From Myxococcales bacterium (GTDB taxonomy: Bacteria > Myxococcota_A > Bradymonadia > REDH01), in assembly GCA_020633625.1 (NCBI GenBank), contig JACKDJ010000043.1, positions 1 through 27,558 on the forward strand: a stretch of DNA of 27,558 bases. The letters run 5' to 3'. The position numbers and the translations under genes are program-made. A model generated the notes under the pieces. It saw only the letters and a program-made list of their open reading frames with translations, did not search any database and was not told where the DNA came from. Positions 15,410-22,612 of the stretch are shown piece by piece; positions within the stretch are counted from its first letter, which is position 1; the number at the start of each line of letters is the position of its first letter.

Positions 15410-17371
15410 TCAGGGCGCGTCGTGCGGCTCGAGGTACCAGTTCATGTTCTGGTCGAACGGGCGCAGCGGGGAGAAGTTCACGTTCTGCACCCACCGACGC
15501 CACCCGCCGATCTCCAAGCCCGAGAAGAAGAACGTGTAGGGCTGCTCCTCGTGGATGATCGCGTGGAAGCGGTGGAACAGCCGCGTGCGCTCGGCCGGGT
15601 CGAACGTCGCACGCGCTTCCTCGATGATTCGGTCAGCCTCTGCGTTCCGGAAGCCGACGCGGTTCGAGCTGCGCGGGATGTCGGCCTGGCTCGAGTGCCA
15701 GATCTGGTAGGGGTCGGACTCCCAGCCCAGCACCCAGCCGCCGGTGTACGCGTCGAACTCCTTCTCCTCCATCCGCTCCACCATGACCGCCCACTCGACG
15801 GGCTCGATGTTCATCACGACGCCGATGGAGCGCAGGTCGTTGCGGTAGTGCTCCATCGCGGCGCCGAACTCCGGACGATATCCGTAGGTTACCATCCCGA
15901 ACTCGAAGTTCGTCTTCACCCCGTCGATGACCTTCTCGCGGATCCCGTCGCCGTCGCCATCGACCCAGCCTGCCTCGGTGAGGAGCTGCGAGGCGCGCTC
16001 GAGGTCGAAGGGCCACGGCAGAATCGACTGGTCGTAGTCCGGCCCGTCGACGAAGAAGTTTCCGGTGATGAGGCGCCCGAGCCCGTGGAAGTGCTGCGCC
16101 AGGATGAGCTCGCGGTTGAACGCGTGCGTCATCGCCAGCCGCACGCGGCGGTCGTTGAAGTACTTCCCGTCGGCGTTCCAGCCCAAGTAGCGGTAGGCCG
16201 TGCCTTGGTAGGTTTGATACGCGAGGTTGCCACCCTCGCCGAACTCCGGCGTACCGCCGCCGACGATCTCCGTCGCGTATTGGTTGGGCTCGACCGAGAT
16301 GTAGTCGACGTCGCCGGCGCGCAGCGCGTTCAGCCGCGCCGTTGCATCGCCCATCACCACGACCTCGATCTTCTCGATCGACGGCTTCTCGCCGTAGTAG
16401 CCGTCGTAGCGCTCCAGCTCGATCGCGCCGCCGGGGACCCAGCGGACGAAGCGGTAGGGGCCGACGCCGATCGCCATCTGGTTGTACCAGTGGTTGTTGA
16501 AGCGACGGCCCACTTCGGCCGCGTCGTAGAGCTGCCCGTCCTCGTCGGCGCCGTACAGCCACCGGGGGACCGGCGCGAGTCCGAGCGTCGCGCTGATCGA
16601 CGTGAACAGCGGCTCCGACCAGCGGACGATGAACTCGTGGTCGTTCACCACCTCGAGCCCCGTGCACTTCTCGAAGTAGTTTCGAAGGTGGGCGGCGTCG
16701 ACCTGGGGGTCCGTCGCGAGCTGGTAGTAGAACAAGAAGTCGTCGGCGACCATCTTCCGCTCGCCGCGCAGCCACGCGTACTTGGGGTCCGTCAGGTCCA
16801 CCGCCGCCGGATGCCAGGTCACGTCGTCACGCAGGTAGACGTGGTACTCTGTGAAGTCAGAGTTCACCTCGATGCGCGTCGCGAGGTCCGACACCCAGCG
16901 GTCCGGATCGTCTCGCTGCCGCGTCGCCAGCGACTCCGTGACGTACGAGTAGAGGTCTGAGACGTCGGCAGCGTTCTGCGTGATCGGGTTCAGACCCGGG
17001 ATGTCCGCAATCGCGGCGCGGTGGATCGTGCCGCCCTCGACGGCCCCCGGCACCGACCGCCGATCGGTGTGGAACGTGATGTAGTTGCCCGGGCGCGAGA
17101 GCTGCTCCCACTGCGCGTCCGAGAAGAAGCGCCGCGCGTAGGGCTGGTCGCCGCCCGCCGCCGCCGGCGCCGCCGCGCCGATCTGCAGACTGCCCGTCTC
17201 GAGCTCGTTCCGGAGCCGGCTCACGGTCGTGCTCAGCTCGTCCACCCGCCGGTTTCCGTCGAGCACCAAAACCTGAAGGTCGTGCACCTGCACGGCCGAG
17301 TACGCAGCGATGACGCAGAACAGCGTGAACACCACTATCTGCGCGATCGCCGCGGCGAAGTTCCGCTGCAT
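15410..17371 (-). CDS. Membrane-anchored peptide/solute-binding protein (SBP_bac_5)
   Basis: A 653-residue substrate-binding protein for the adjoining importer. ATG 17371 is preferred over a start 17 codons earlier because AAAGG stands five bases before it and a transmembrane segment begins at once. Residues 7-29 are one hydrophobic helix with no signal-peptidase or lipobox site (the Cys is in L-F-C-V). Residues 30-59 form a heptad-like coiled coil, then an Ala/Gly linker. The SBP_bac_5 domain starts near 113 (G-G-T-I-H-R, I-P-G-L-N-P-I) and runs to the end, with typical segments such as V-G-P-Y-R-F and A-F-N-R-E-L-I. Periplasmic relatives are normally released or lipidated, so an uncleaved anchor with stalk is unusual. 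It is the first gene of the operon, 10 bases before dppB. Confidence 0.92.
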   Translation of the reverse strand: MQRNFAAAIAQIVVFTLFCVIAAYSAVQVHDLQVLVLDGNRRVDELSTTVSRLRNELETGSLQIGAAAPAAAGGDQPYARRFFSDAQWEQLSRPGNYITFHTDRRSVPGAVEGGTIHRAAIADIPGLNPITQNAADVSDLYSYVTESLATRQRDDPDRWVSDLATRIEVNSDFTEYHVYLRDDVTWHPAAVDLTDPKYAWLRGERKMVADDFLFYYQLATDPQVDAAHLRNYFEKCTGLEVVNDHEFIVRWSEPLFTSISATLGLAPVPRWLYGADEDGQLYDAAEVGRRFNNHWYNQMAIGVGPYRFVRWVPGGAIELERYDGYYGEKPSIEKIEVVVMGDATARLNALRAGDVDYISVEPNQYATEIVGGGTPEFGEGGNLAYQTYQGTAYRYLGWNADGKYFNDRRVRLAMTHAFNRELILAQHFHGLGRLITGNFFVDGPDYDQSILPWPFDLERASQLLTEAGWVDGDGDGIREKVIDGVKTNFEFGMVTYGYRPEFGAAMEHYRNDLRSIGVVMNIEPVEWAVMVERMEEKEFDAYTGGWVLGWESDPYQIWHSSQADIPRSSNRVGFRNAEADRIIEEARATFDPAERTRLFHRFHAIIHEEQPYTFFFSGLEIGGWRRWVQNVNFSPLRPFDQNMNWYLEPHDAP

Positions 17372-17393
17372 TGAAGCCTTTGTTCGGCGGGGA

Positions 17394-17414
17394 GCGCCCG
17401 CGCGTCGCGGGCGC
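17394..17414. other. Nine-bp inverted repeat in the leader of the peptide-transporter operon
   Basis: GCGCCCGCG (17394-17402) and CGCGGGCGC (17406-17414) pair perfectly around CGT. It would lie at the very start of the transporter transcript, just downstream of the candidate -10, or act as a T-less terminator for the glp-like operon upstream. Neither role is proven. Confidence 0.4.
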
Positions 17415-17418
17415 GCCG

Positions 17419-17448
17419 ACACTAGATCGCGCCGTTCCGCGAAGTCAA
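17419..17448 (-). promoter_or_regulatory. Candidate sigma70 promoter of the peptide-transporter operon
   Basis: On the minus strand TTGACT (17443-17448) matches the -35 consensus at 5 of 6. TAGTGT (17419-17424) matches the -10 at 3 of 6, with an 18-base spacer. It is the only promoter-like pair in the 138-base gap before the binding-protein gene and lies about 48 bases upstream of the ATG. Confidence 0.5.
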
Positions 17449-17461
17449 CGCGGTTTCCGCG
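17435..17461. promoter_or_regulatory. Repeats around the -35 of the transporter promoter: possible operator
   Basis: TTCCGCG occurs at 17435-17441 and again at 17455-17461, 20 bases apart (two helical turns). CCGCG (17437-17441) and CGCGG (17449-17453) form an inverted repeat centred on the -35 hexamer. Such geometry suits a dimeric regulator, but simple CG-rich words recur by chance in this genome. Confidence 0.25.
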
Positions 17462-17509
17462 CCGCTGCCGCCGACGACGCGGGCATCGGGACGGTCCCGC
17501 CGCGCGCCC

Positions 17510-17902
17510 CTAGCGCGCCTCCCGCACCCAGGCGACCACCGCACGAACCGGAACCCCAACGGGGCACGCCGCCTCTGCGCGCTCCAGACCCTCGGCGTCC
17601 GTCAGCGCCGCCGCGTCGCGCGCCGCCGCCACGAGCTGGCTCGTGTCGCGAACGCCCGCGCCCACCACCGCCAGCACCGACGCCCCGCCTCCGTAGGCAG
17701 CGTCGCACAGGCCGCAGCCCGTGCACCCCTGCCAGCTCGGGAGCGCCGCGCGAACCGACCCCGAAAAAGGCAGGAGATGGTCGGGCTCGTAGTTCGATAC
17801 GAAGCGGCGTTCTCCCCCGGCGTCATACAGAAAGGAGACTTTTTTTAGAATGTGCTTCCAAAAGTGGAACGCCAGCAGCAACAGCGCACGCCCGCCCATC
17901 AT
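17510..17902 (-). CDS. Mini Fe-S protein, GlpC-like electron-transfer partner
   Basis: A 130-residue protein with Cys60, Cys63 and Cys66 (C-T-G-C-G-L-C) and a later Cys113-Pro. In two-cluster ferredoxin domains the first CxxCxxC and the Cys-Pro of the second motif hold one cluster. The remaining ligands, the Cys-Pro after motif one (here D-A-A-Y-G) and CxxCxxC of motif two (here E-G-L-E-R-A-E-A-A), are gone. So one [4Fe-4S] cluster is expected where GlpC has two. The Cys-rich CCG modules of GlpC are absent. Residues 5-26 are hydrophobic and basic, possibly a membrane-binding helix. ATG 17902 overlaps the glpB-like stop (ATGA) and has GGAGG seven bases upstream. It probably takes electrons from the GlpA/GlpB-like flavoproteins (inference). 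Confidence 0.75.
   Translation of the reverse strand: MMGGRALLLLAFHFWKHILKKVSFLYDAGGERRFVSNYEPDHLLPFSGSVRAALPSWQGCTGCGLCDAAYGGGASVLAVVGAGVRDTSQLVAAARDAAALTDAEGLERAEAACPVGVPVRAVVAWVREAR
17840..17846 (-). other. A7 run inside the mini Fe-S gene: possible slippage site
   Basis: The minus strand reads CTA AAA AAA GTC (L19-K20-K21-V22), a run of seven A in an otherwise very GC-rich gene that favours AAG for Lys. Such runs promote polymerase or ribosome slippage. A shift here would remove the cluster-binding part of the protein. Confidence 0.4.
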
Positions 17903-19119
17903 CGCCCCGCCTCCAGCGCGCGGCCGCACAGCAGCCCCGTCGCCAACGCCACCCCGAACGCAGTCGCGTCGTGCGCCACGTCGTGGCCACGGATCGCGCC
18001 GCCGCACACCAGCGGCGCGCCGGGAACTCCGACCGCCCGAAGATCGCCGTCCACCGCCAAGCCCGCGTCGAGGAACGGCTGGCGCAACCAAGGGGAGTCC
18101 GCTGTGTGCCGGTCCGGTCGCGCCGAAGGGCCGGCCCACTCGTCGAACCAACCCACGCGTCCACCGCGCCCCCCTGCGTCACCCACGGCGACGACGAGCT
18201 CGCGGCACGTGACCGCGCCCTCCGAGGTCACGATCCGCCAGACACCGCCGTCGTAGACGGGCGCCATCGCCACGCCGCCGCGCCGCTCCCCGACGCGAGC
18301 CGCAAGCAGCGCTGACAGCCGAAGCCCGAAGCCCGAGTCGAACGCGCCAGCCACCTCTCGCAGCTCAATGCCCCGAGCTGCTGCCAGAGCGTCCAGCTCT
18401 CGGCGCCGCTCGAAGGTGTCGCCGAGGACGGGGAGCGTCGCCACCACGCCCCCGTTCGGCGCTGCCTGCGCGAGCTCCGCGACGACCCGATCGGCATCGT
18501 CGGCTCGGACGACCGCCGTCATCGCAGACGTTCGCGGTGTCGCGCCCAGAACGTCCGACCACGACGCCGCCCATCGTCCGCCGGTCGCTTCCGAGAGCGA
18601 GCGCGCGGCCCACTCCGGCGACCACTGCGGCGCGACCGACAGACCGACGCAGGTGCCGTTTGCACCCGCCTCGACGCGCAGGACTCCCTCGGCAAAGAAG
18701 TCGGCGGTGCGCAGCGTCCCGGCGTTCGTCGCGGTCAGCGACCCCGGCGCGAACGTCCCGCTCAGTCCGAGCAGCGTCGCCGCGTCACTGACCAGCGCTG
18801 CGAGAGAATCGGCGGTTAGGCCCAGCGTCGCGTACGGGTGCTGCGGCGCGCGCGCGGTTGTCGCGAGAAGCCGCTCTTCCGCGCTGGGCGCTGCGGCGGC
18901 GCGCGCCGTCGGCGCTCCGCCATGCACGGGGAGGTCGAGGTTCGTCGCCGGGGGGCCCGGCGCCGAGTCTCGGCCGAAGACGTCGCCGAGCCCCGACCAG
19001 AGCGCGGCGCCCCGAGGCCCGGCGTCGCAGACGACGACCGTCGCGCCGCCAGCCCGCGCCGCGAGCGCCGCCGCTGCCCCCGCGAGCCCCGCGCCGATGA
19101 CGACGACGTCTGCCTTCAA
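17899..19119 (-). CDS. glpB: Anaerobic glycerol-3-phosphate dehydrogenase subunit B-like flavoprotein
   Basis: A 406-residue protein, close to E. coli GlpB (419). A dinucleotide fold opens the chain (V-V-V-I-G-A-G-L-A-G, 5-14). Segments that follow GlpB, from recall of the E. coli protein, are A-P-Q-H-P-Y-A-T-L-G, the G-T-L-R-T turn, L-P-V-L-G, the F-G-L-R-L helix and the C-terminal C-G-G-A-I-R-G-H-D...G-V-A-L-A-T-G-L run. In E. coli, GlpB works with GlpA and GlpC to pass electrons from glycerol-3-phosphate to quinone. Start TTG 19119 is supported by GGAGG six bases upstream and a TTGA overlap with the glpA-like stop. A longer frame upstream would overlap glpA by 200 bases and is rejected. 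It overlaps the Fe-S gene by 4. Confidence 0.8.
   Translation of the reverse strand: MKADVVVIGAGLAGAAAALAARAGGATVVVCDAGPRGAALWSGLGDVFGRDSAPGPPATNLDLPVHGGAPTARAAAAPSAEERLLATTARAPQHPYATLGLTADSLAALVSDAATLLGLSGTFAPGSLTATNAGTLRTADFFAEGVLRVEAGANGTCVGLSVAPQWSPEWAARSLSEATGGRWAASWSDVLGATPRTSAMTAVVRADDADRVVAELAQAAPNGGVVATLPVLGDTFERRRELDALAAARGIELREVAGAFDSGFGLRLSALLAARVGERRGGVAMAPVYDGGVWRIVTSEGAVTCRELVVAVGDAGGRGGRVGWFDEWAGPSARPDRHTADSPWLRQPFLDAGLAVDGDLRAVGVPGAPLVCGGAIRGHDVAHDATAFGVALATGLLCGRALEAGR
17910..17914 (-). promoter_or_regulatory. Ribosome binding site for the mini Fe-S gene
   Basis: GGAGG on the minus strand, seven bases before ATG 17902. It fixes the start at 17902, so the open frame further upstream is not coding. 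Confidence 0.75.
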
Positions 19120-20813
19120 GACACCCCTCCGGCGCCGGGGCGGCCGATCGCGGGGCGCCCGACGTCGAGCCGAGCTGCGAGGAGCTGCGACGCCTGCGAC
19201 ACCGCCTCGCGCGCGAGCCCACCCTCGCGGACAACGCCGCGCCGGTCCTCCCATCGGGCCTGCAGGAACGCTCGAGCTTGCGGTGCCGCGTCCGCGTCGC
19301 TCAGGCCGAGCTCCTCGCACAGGATCTGCGCAGCACGTCCGGCCGCTCGGGCGCCTCCGTCTGCCCCGAGCCCGAGGCGACAGCGTCGCTTCAGGTCGTC
19401 GAGCGTGCGCACGTGCTCCGTCCGAATGCAGTGGCGGAGCTCCGCCTCCGTGACGGGCTCGAGCGGGTCGACGACGGCGCGTGTTCGCGGCTCGTCGCGC
19501 ATGAGCTGCCGAATCTGCTCGGCGCGTGAGCCGTGTCGGTAGAGGATCCGGGTCGCGGTAACGGCGTCGACGCCGACCGACGCGAACGCCTCGACGGTGG
19601 TGTCATGCTCGTCGCCGCCGGGGAGGGCGGTGGTCGCTGTCGTGCAAGGCGCCGCATGCCCGAGGTGCGCGCAGACGAGGTCCGTCGCCTCTTCGGCCAT
19701 CACGCGGTAGCTCGCGAGCTTTCCGCCGGCCATCGAGAAGCAGCCGCTCGCGCCGTCGCGCGCGTGGTCGAACACGCGATGCGATCGGCTCAGCTCGTCC
19801 TCGTTCGGGCCGTACTCGTACAGCGTCGGCCGCGCGCCCACCGTGGTCCCGATCAGCGGGTGCCGCGCGATCCCGGGGAACATCCGCTCCCCGGCCTCGA
19901 GCAGGTACTGGACCTCGTCTTCGAGGATCGGCATCTGCTCCAGGTCGCCGTAGTAGTCGTCGTCGGTCGTGCCGAGCAGGGTGACGTTCTGGTGCGGGCA
20001 GATGAACACCTGCCGTCCGTCGATCGCGGTGAAGATCACTGCGTAGTTGGTGACCCGCCCGGCGAAGACGAGGTGAACGCCCTTGCCCGGGCGAATGCGG
20101 ACGGACTCGATCCCGTTCGCCGCAGCAAACCGCGCCGCCCAGGGCCCGCACGCGTTGAACACGACCTTCGCGAAGACGTCGCGGCGCTCGCCAGACAAGC
20201 GGTCGACCGCGTGGATGCCGCAGACCGTGCCGTTGCTCTCCCGCAGGAGCCGCTCGACGCGCCAGTACGTGTGCATCGCCGCGCCGCGCTCGGCGGCGTC
20301 GACCGCGTTGACGACGGTGAGCCGCTGCGCGTCGATGCCCCACTCGTCCATCGTGAGCGCGCCGAGCACGTCACCGCGGATGCCCGGCTCGACGGCGCGC
20401 GTCTCGGCGGGCGTCAGGCGGCAGTGCTGCTTCCCGCGCTTCAGCGGTTGATACCGGTCGTAGGCGTCGAAGTAGACCTCCGCCAGCTCGAACACGACCT
20501 TCGCCGTCAGCCCGCCCTCGGCGAGCCATGGCATGATGAAAGGGATCCGGAAGATCAGGTGCGGCGCGATCTTCTGGATGAACCCGGAGTCGAGGCACGC
20601 CAGCCGGGTCACCTCGGGGTCCTTCGACAGGTACCGCAGGCCGCCGTGGATCATTCCGGAGCTGGCCCACGTCGCACCGGTCGAGAAGTCGCGCATCTCG
20701 AACAACGCGACGCGCAACCCGCGCAGCGTCGCGTCTCGCGCGATCGCTGCGCCGTTGATCCCGCCACCGATGACGACGAGGTCGTAGGGATTGTCCCGAG
20801 CGCCGAGGGTCAC
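19116..20813 (-). CDS. glpA: Glycerol-3-phosphate dehydrogenase, GlpA-like, lacking BFD cysteines
   Basis: A 565-residue FAD enzyme that oxidises glycerol-3-phosphate to dihydroxyacetone phosphate. The FAD fold has V-V-I-G-G-G-I-N-G (13-21), followed by T-G-A-T-W-A-S-S-G-M-I-H-G-G-L-R-Y. The region G-G-K-L-A-S-Y-R (363-370) to C-T-T (390-392) and the end (F-L-Q-A-R-W, G-G-L-A-R-E) follow GlpA more than GlpD. In E. coli GlpA a BFD-like domain has C-E-C-E and T-C-Q-G-E-L-C-A-C-R. At the same places this protein has D449-P-L451-E and A-D485-G-G-A-R-A490-A-G492-R, so every aligned Cys is lost. GTG 20813 has AGGA six bases upstream and starts 8 bases after aspS. GlpD is the alternative name, but the glpB-like neighbour favours a GlpAB-type complex. 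Confidence 0.88.
   Translation of the reverse strand: MTLGARDNPYDLVVIGGGINGAAIARDATLRGLRVALFEMRDFSTGATWASSGMIHGGLRYLSKDPEVTRLACLDSGFIQKIAPHLIFRIPFIMPWLAEGGLTAKVVFELAEVYFDAYDRYQPLKRGKQHCRLTPAETRAVEPGIRGDVLGALTMDEWGIDAQRLTVVNAVDAAERGAAMHTYWRVERLLRESNGTVCGIHAVDRLSGERRDVFAKVVFNACGPWAARFAAANGIESVRIRPGKGVHLVFAGRVTNYAVIFTAIDGRQVFICPHQNVTLLGTTDDDYYGDLEQMPILEDEVQYLLEAGERMFPGIARHPLIGTTVGARPTLYEYGPNEDELSRSHRVFDHARDGASGCFSMAGGKLASYRVMAEEATDLVCAHLGHAAPCTTATTALPGGDEHDTTVEAFASVGVDAVTATRILYRHGSRAEQIRQLMRDEPRTRAVVDPLEPVTEAELRHCIRTEHVRTLDDLKRRCRLGLGADGGARAAGRAAQILCEELGLSDADAAPQARAFLQARWEDRRGVVREGGLAREAVSQASQLLAARLDVGRPAIGRPGAGGVS
19126..19130 (-). promoter_or_regulatory. Ribosome binding site for the glpB-like gene
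   Basis: GGAGG on the minus strand, six bases before TTG 19119. It decides the rare TTG start, which no ATG near the Rossmann motif competes with. Confidence 0.75.
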
Positions 20814-20821
20814 GTCGGGTC

Positions 20822-22612
20822 CTACTCGTTCTTCAGCGTGCGAATGCCGAGCTCCGCGAGCTGTCCCGCGTCGACCGGGCTCGGCGCCCGCGTCATCAGG
20901 CACGACGCGCTCGCTGTCTTCGGGAACGCGATGACGTCGCGAAGCGACTCGGCGCCCGACAGCAGCATCACGATGCGATCGAGGCCGAACGCGAGCCCGC
21001 CGTGCGGCGGCGCGCCGTGCCGAAGCGCGTTGAGCAGGAAGCCGAACTTGAGCTCGGCCTCTTCGGCCCCGATGCCGAGCAGCTCGAACATCTTCGACTG
21101 CAGGTCCTGATCGTGGATACGGATGCTGCCGCCGCCGAGTTCGTGCCCGTTGAGGACTAGGTCGTATGCGCGCGCCTTCACGGCGCCCGGGTCCGTGTCG
21201 AGCAGCGGGATGTCCTCGTTTCGGGGCGACGTGAACGGGTGGTGCATCGCGAACCAGCGGTTCTGGTCCGCGTCGAACTCGAGCAGCGGGAAGTCGACGA
21301 CCCACGTGAACTTGTAGACGCCGGCGGGGATCAGGCCGCGGCTGCGCGCGAGGTGCTTGCGGACGTTGCCGAGCGCCGCGGCGACCACGGGGGTGCGATC
21401 AGCGACCCACACGATCGCGTCGTCGGCGCCCGCGCCGAGACGCTCGTTGATCGTGCGCTGCGCGTCGGCGTCGAAGAACTTGGCGACCGGACCGGTCCAG
21501 CCCTCGGCGCTGCCCTTCGCCCAGGCGAGCCCCTTGGCACCGTAGCGCTTGGCGACCTCGGTCAGTTCGTCGAGCTGCTTGCGCGAGAGGTCGGCGCCGC
21601 CGGGAACGACGATCGCCTTCACCTGGCCGCCGGCAGCAACGGCGTCGGAGAACACAGAGAACGAGCTGCCCGCGACGAGATCCGAGACGTCGCTGAGCTC
21701 GAGCCCGTAGCGCAGGTCGGGTGCGTCGACGCCGAAGCGGGCCATCGCCTCGTCGTAGCTCATGCGCGGCAGCGGGAGCTGCAGTTCGACGCCGTGGACC
21801 TCGCGCATGATCCTGGCGACGAGCTTGTCGCAGACCGCGTAGATGTCGTCGCGGTCGATAAACGACATCTCGATGTCGATCTGCGTGAACTCGGGCTGGC
21901 GGTCCGCGCGGAGGTCCTCGTCGCGGAAACAGCGGCAGATCTGGAAGTACCGATCGTACCCGCTGATCATGTAGAGCTGCTTGAAGAGCTGCGGCGACTG
22001 GGGGAGGGCGTAGAACTCTCCGGGGTGCACGCGGCTCGGGACGAGGTAGTCGCGCGCGCCCTCGGGCGTCGACTTCGTCAGGACCGGCGTCTCCAGGTCG
22101 AGGAAACCCTCGCCGTGCAGGAAGTCACGGACGATGTGCGTGATCTCCGCGCGAAGCACGATCTTGGACTGAATCGGGCGCCGGCGCAGGTCGAGGAAGC
22201 GGTACTCGAGCCGCAGGTCCTCGTTCGCGTCGACCTCGTCGCGGATCGGGAACTTCGGGACCTCCGAGCGGTTCAGCACCTGCAAGCGAGTCACGAGCAC
22301 CTCGACCTCTCCGGTCGCGAGCTCGCGGTTCGCGTTCTCCCCGCGGCTCACGACCTCACCCTGGATCGCGAGCACCCACTCCGAGCGGGCGCGCCCGCTG
22401 TCGGCGTACAGGTCCGCGTCGCGGTGCGCGTCGAAGCGGAGCTGCGTGACCCCGAACCGGTCGCGCAGCGTCACGAAGCGGAACTGGCCGAGGTCGCGCG
22501 TCGCGTCGACCCACCCCATCAGAACCACGGTCGCACCGACGTCGCCGCCTCGGAGGGCGCCGCAGGTGTGGGTACGCTTCAGCTCACTGACGAATTCAGC
22601 CACGGTCGACAC
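20822..22612 (-). CDS. aspS: Aspartyl-tRNA synthetase
   Basis: A 596-residue bacterial-type class II synthetase that charges tRNA-Asp. It has an OB-fold anticodon domain (about 12-120), the class II core with Q-S-P-Q-L-F-K-Q, motif 2 F-R-D-E-D-L-R-A-D-R-Q-P-E-F-T-Q, a GAD insertion (about 300-420), and motif 3 G-L-A-F-G-L-D-R-I. R-D-L-G in the anticodon domain has Leu where known non-discriminating enzymes carry His, hinting at a tRNA-Asp-specific enzyme (from recall). GTG 22612 gives the longest chain and overlaps ligA by 17 bases; GTG 22603 three codons later is equally possible. Length is normal. It sits between ligA and glpA in a compact unit, with only 8 bases before glpA. Confidence 0.97.
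   Translation of the reverse strand: MSTVAEFVSELKRTHTCGALRGGDVGATVVLMGWVDATRDLGQFRFVTLRDRFGVTQLRFDAHRDADLYADSGRARSEWVLAIQGEVVSRGENANRELATGEVEVLVTRLQVLNRSEVPKFPIRDEVDANEDLRLEYRFLDLRRRPIQSKIVLRAEITHIVRDFLHGEGFLDLETPVLTKSTPEGARDYLVPSRVHPGEFYALPQSPQLFKQLYMISGYDRYFQICRCFRDEDLRADRQPEFTQIDIEMSFIDRDDIYAVCDKLVARIMREVHGVELQLPLPRMSYDEAMARFGVDAPDLRYGLELSDVSDLVAGSSFSVFSDAVAAGGQVKAIVVPGGADLSRKQLDELTEVAKRYGAKGLAWAKGSAEGWTGPVAKFFDADAQRTINERLGAGADDAIVWVADRTPVVAAALGNVRKHLARSRGLIPAGVYKFTWVVDFPLLEFDADQNRWFAMHHPFTSPRNEDIPLLDTDPGAVKARAYDLVLNGHELGGGSIRIHDQDLQSKMFELLGIGAEEAELKFGFLLNALRHGAPPHGGLAFGLDRIVMLLSGAESLRDVIAFPKTASASCLMTRAPSPVDAGQLAELGIRTLKNE

Noticed and set aside
14017..15558. 513-residue plus-strand frame opposite dppB
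   Set aside because: Antisense shadow. Importantly, the dppB insertion itself is in the continuous sense frame with normal third-position GC, so it is not an artefact of this frame.
19533..21110. 525-residue plus-strand frame opposite glpA
   Set aside because: Antisense shadow of the dehydrogenase gene; no recognisable features.
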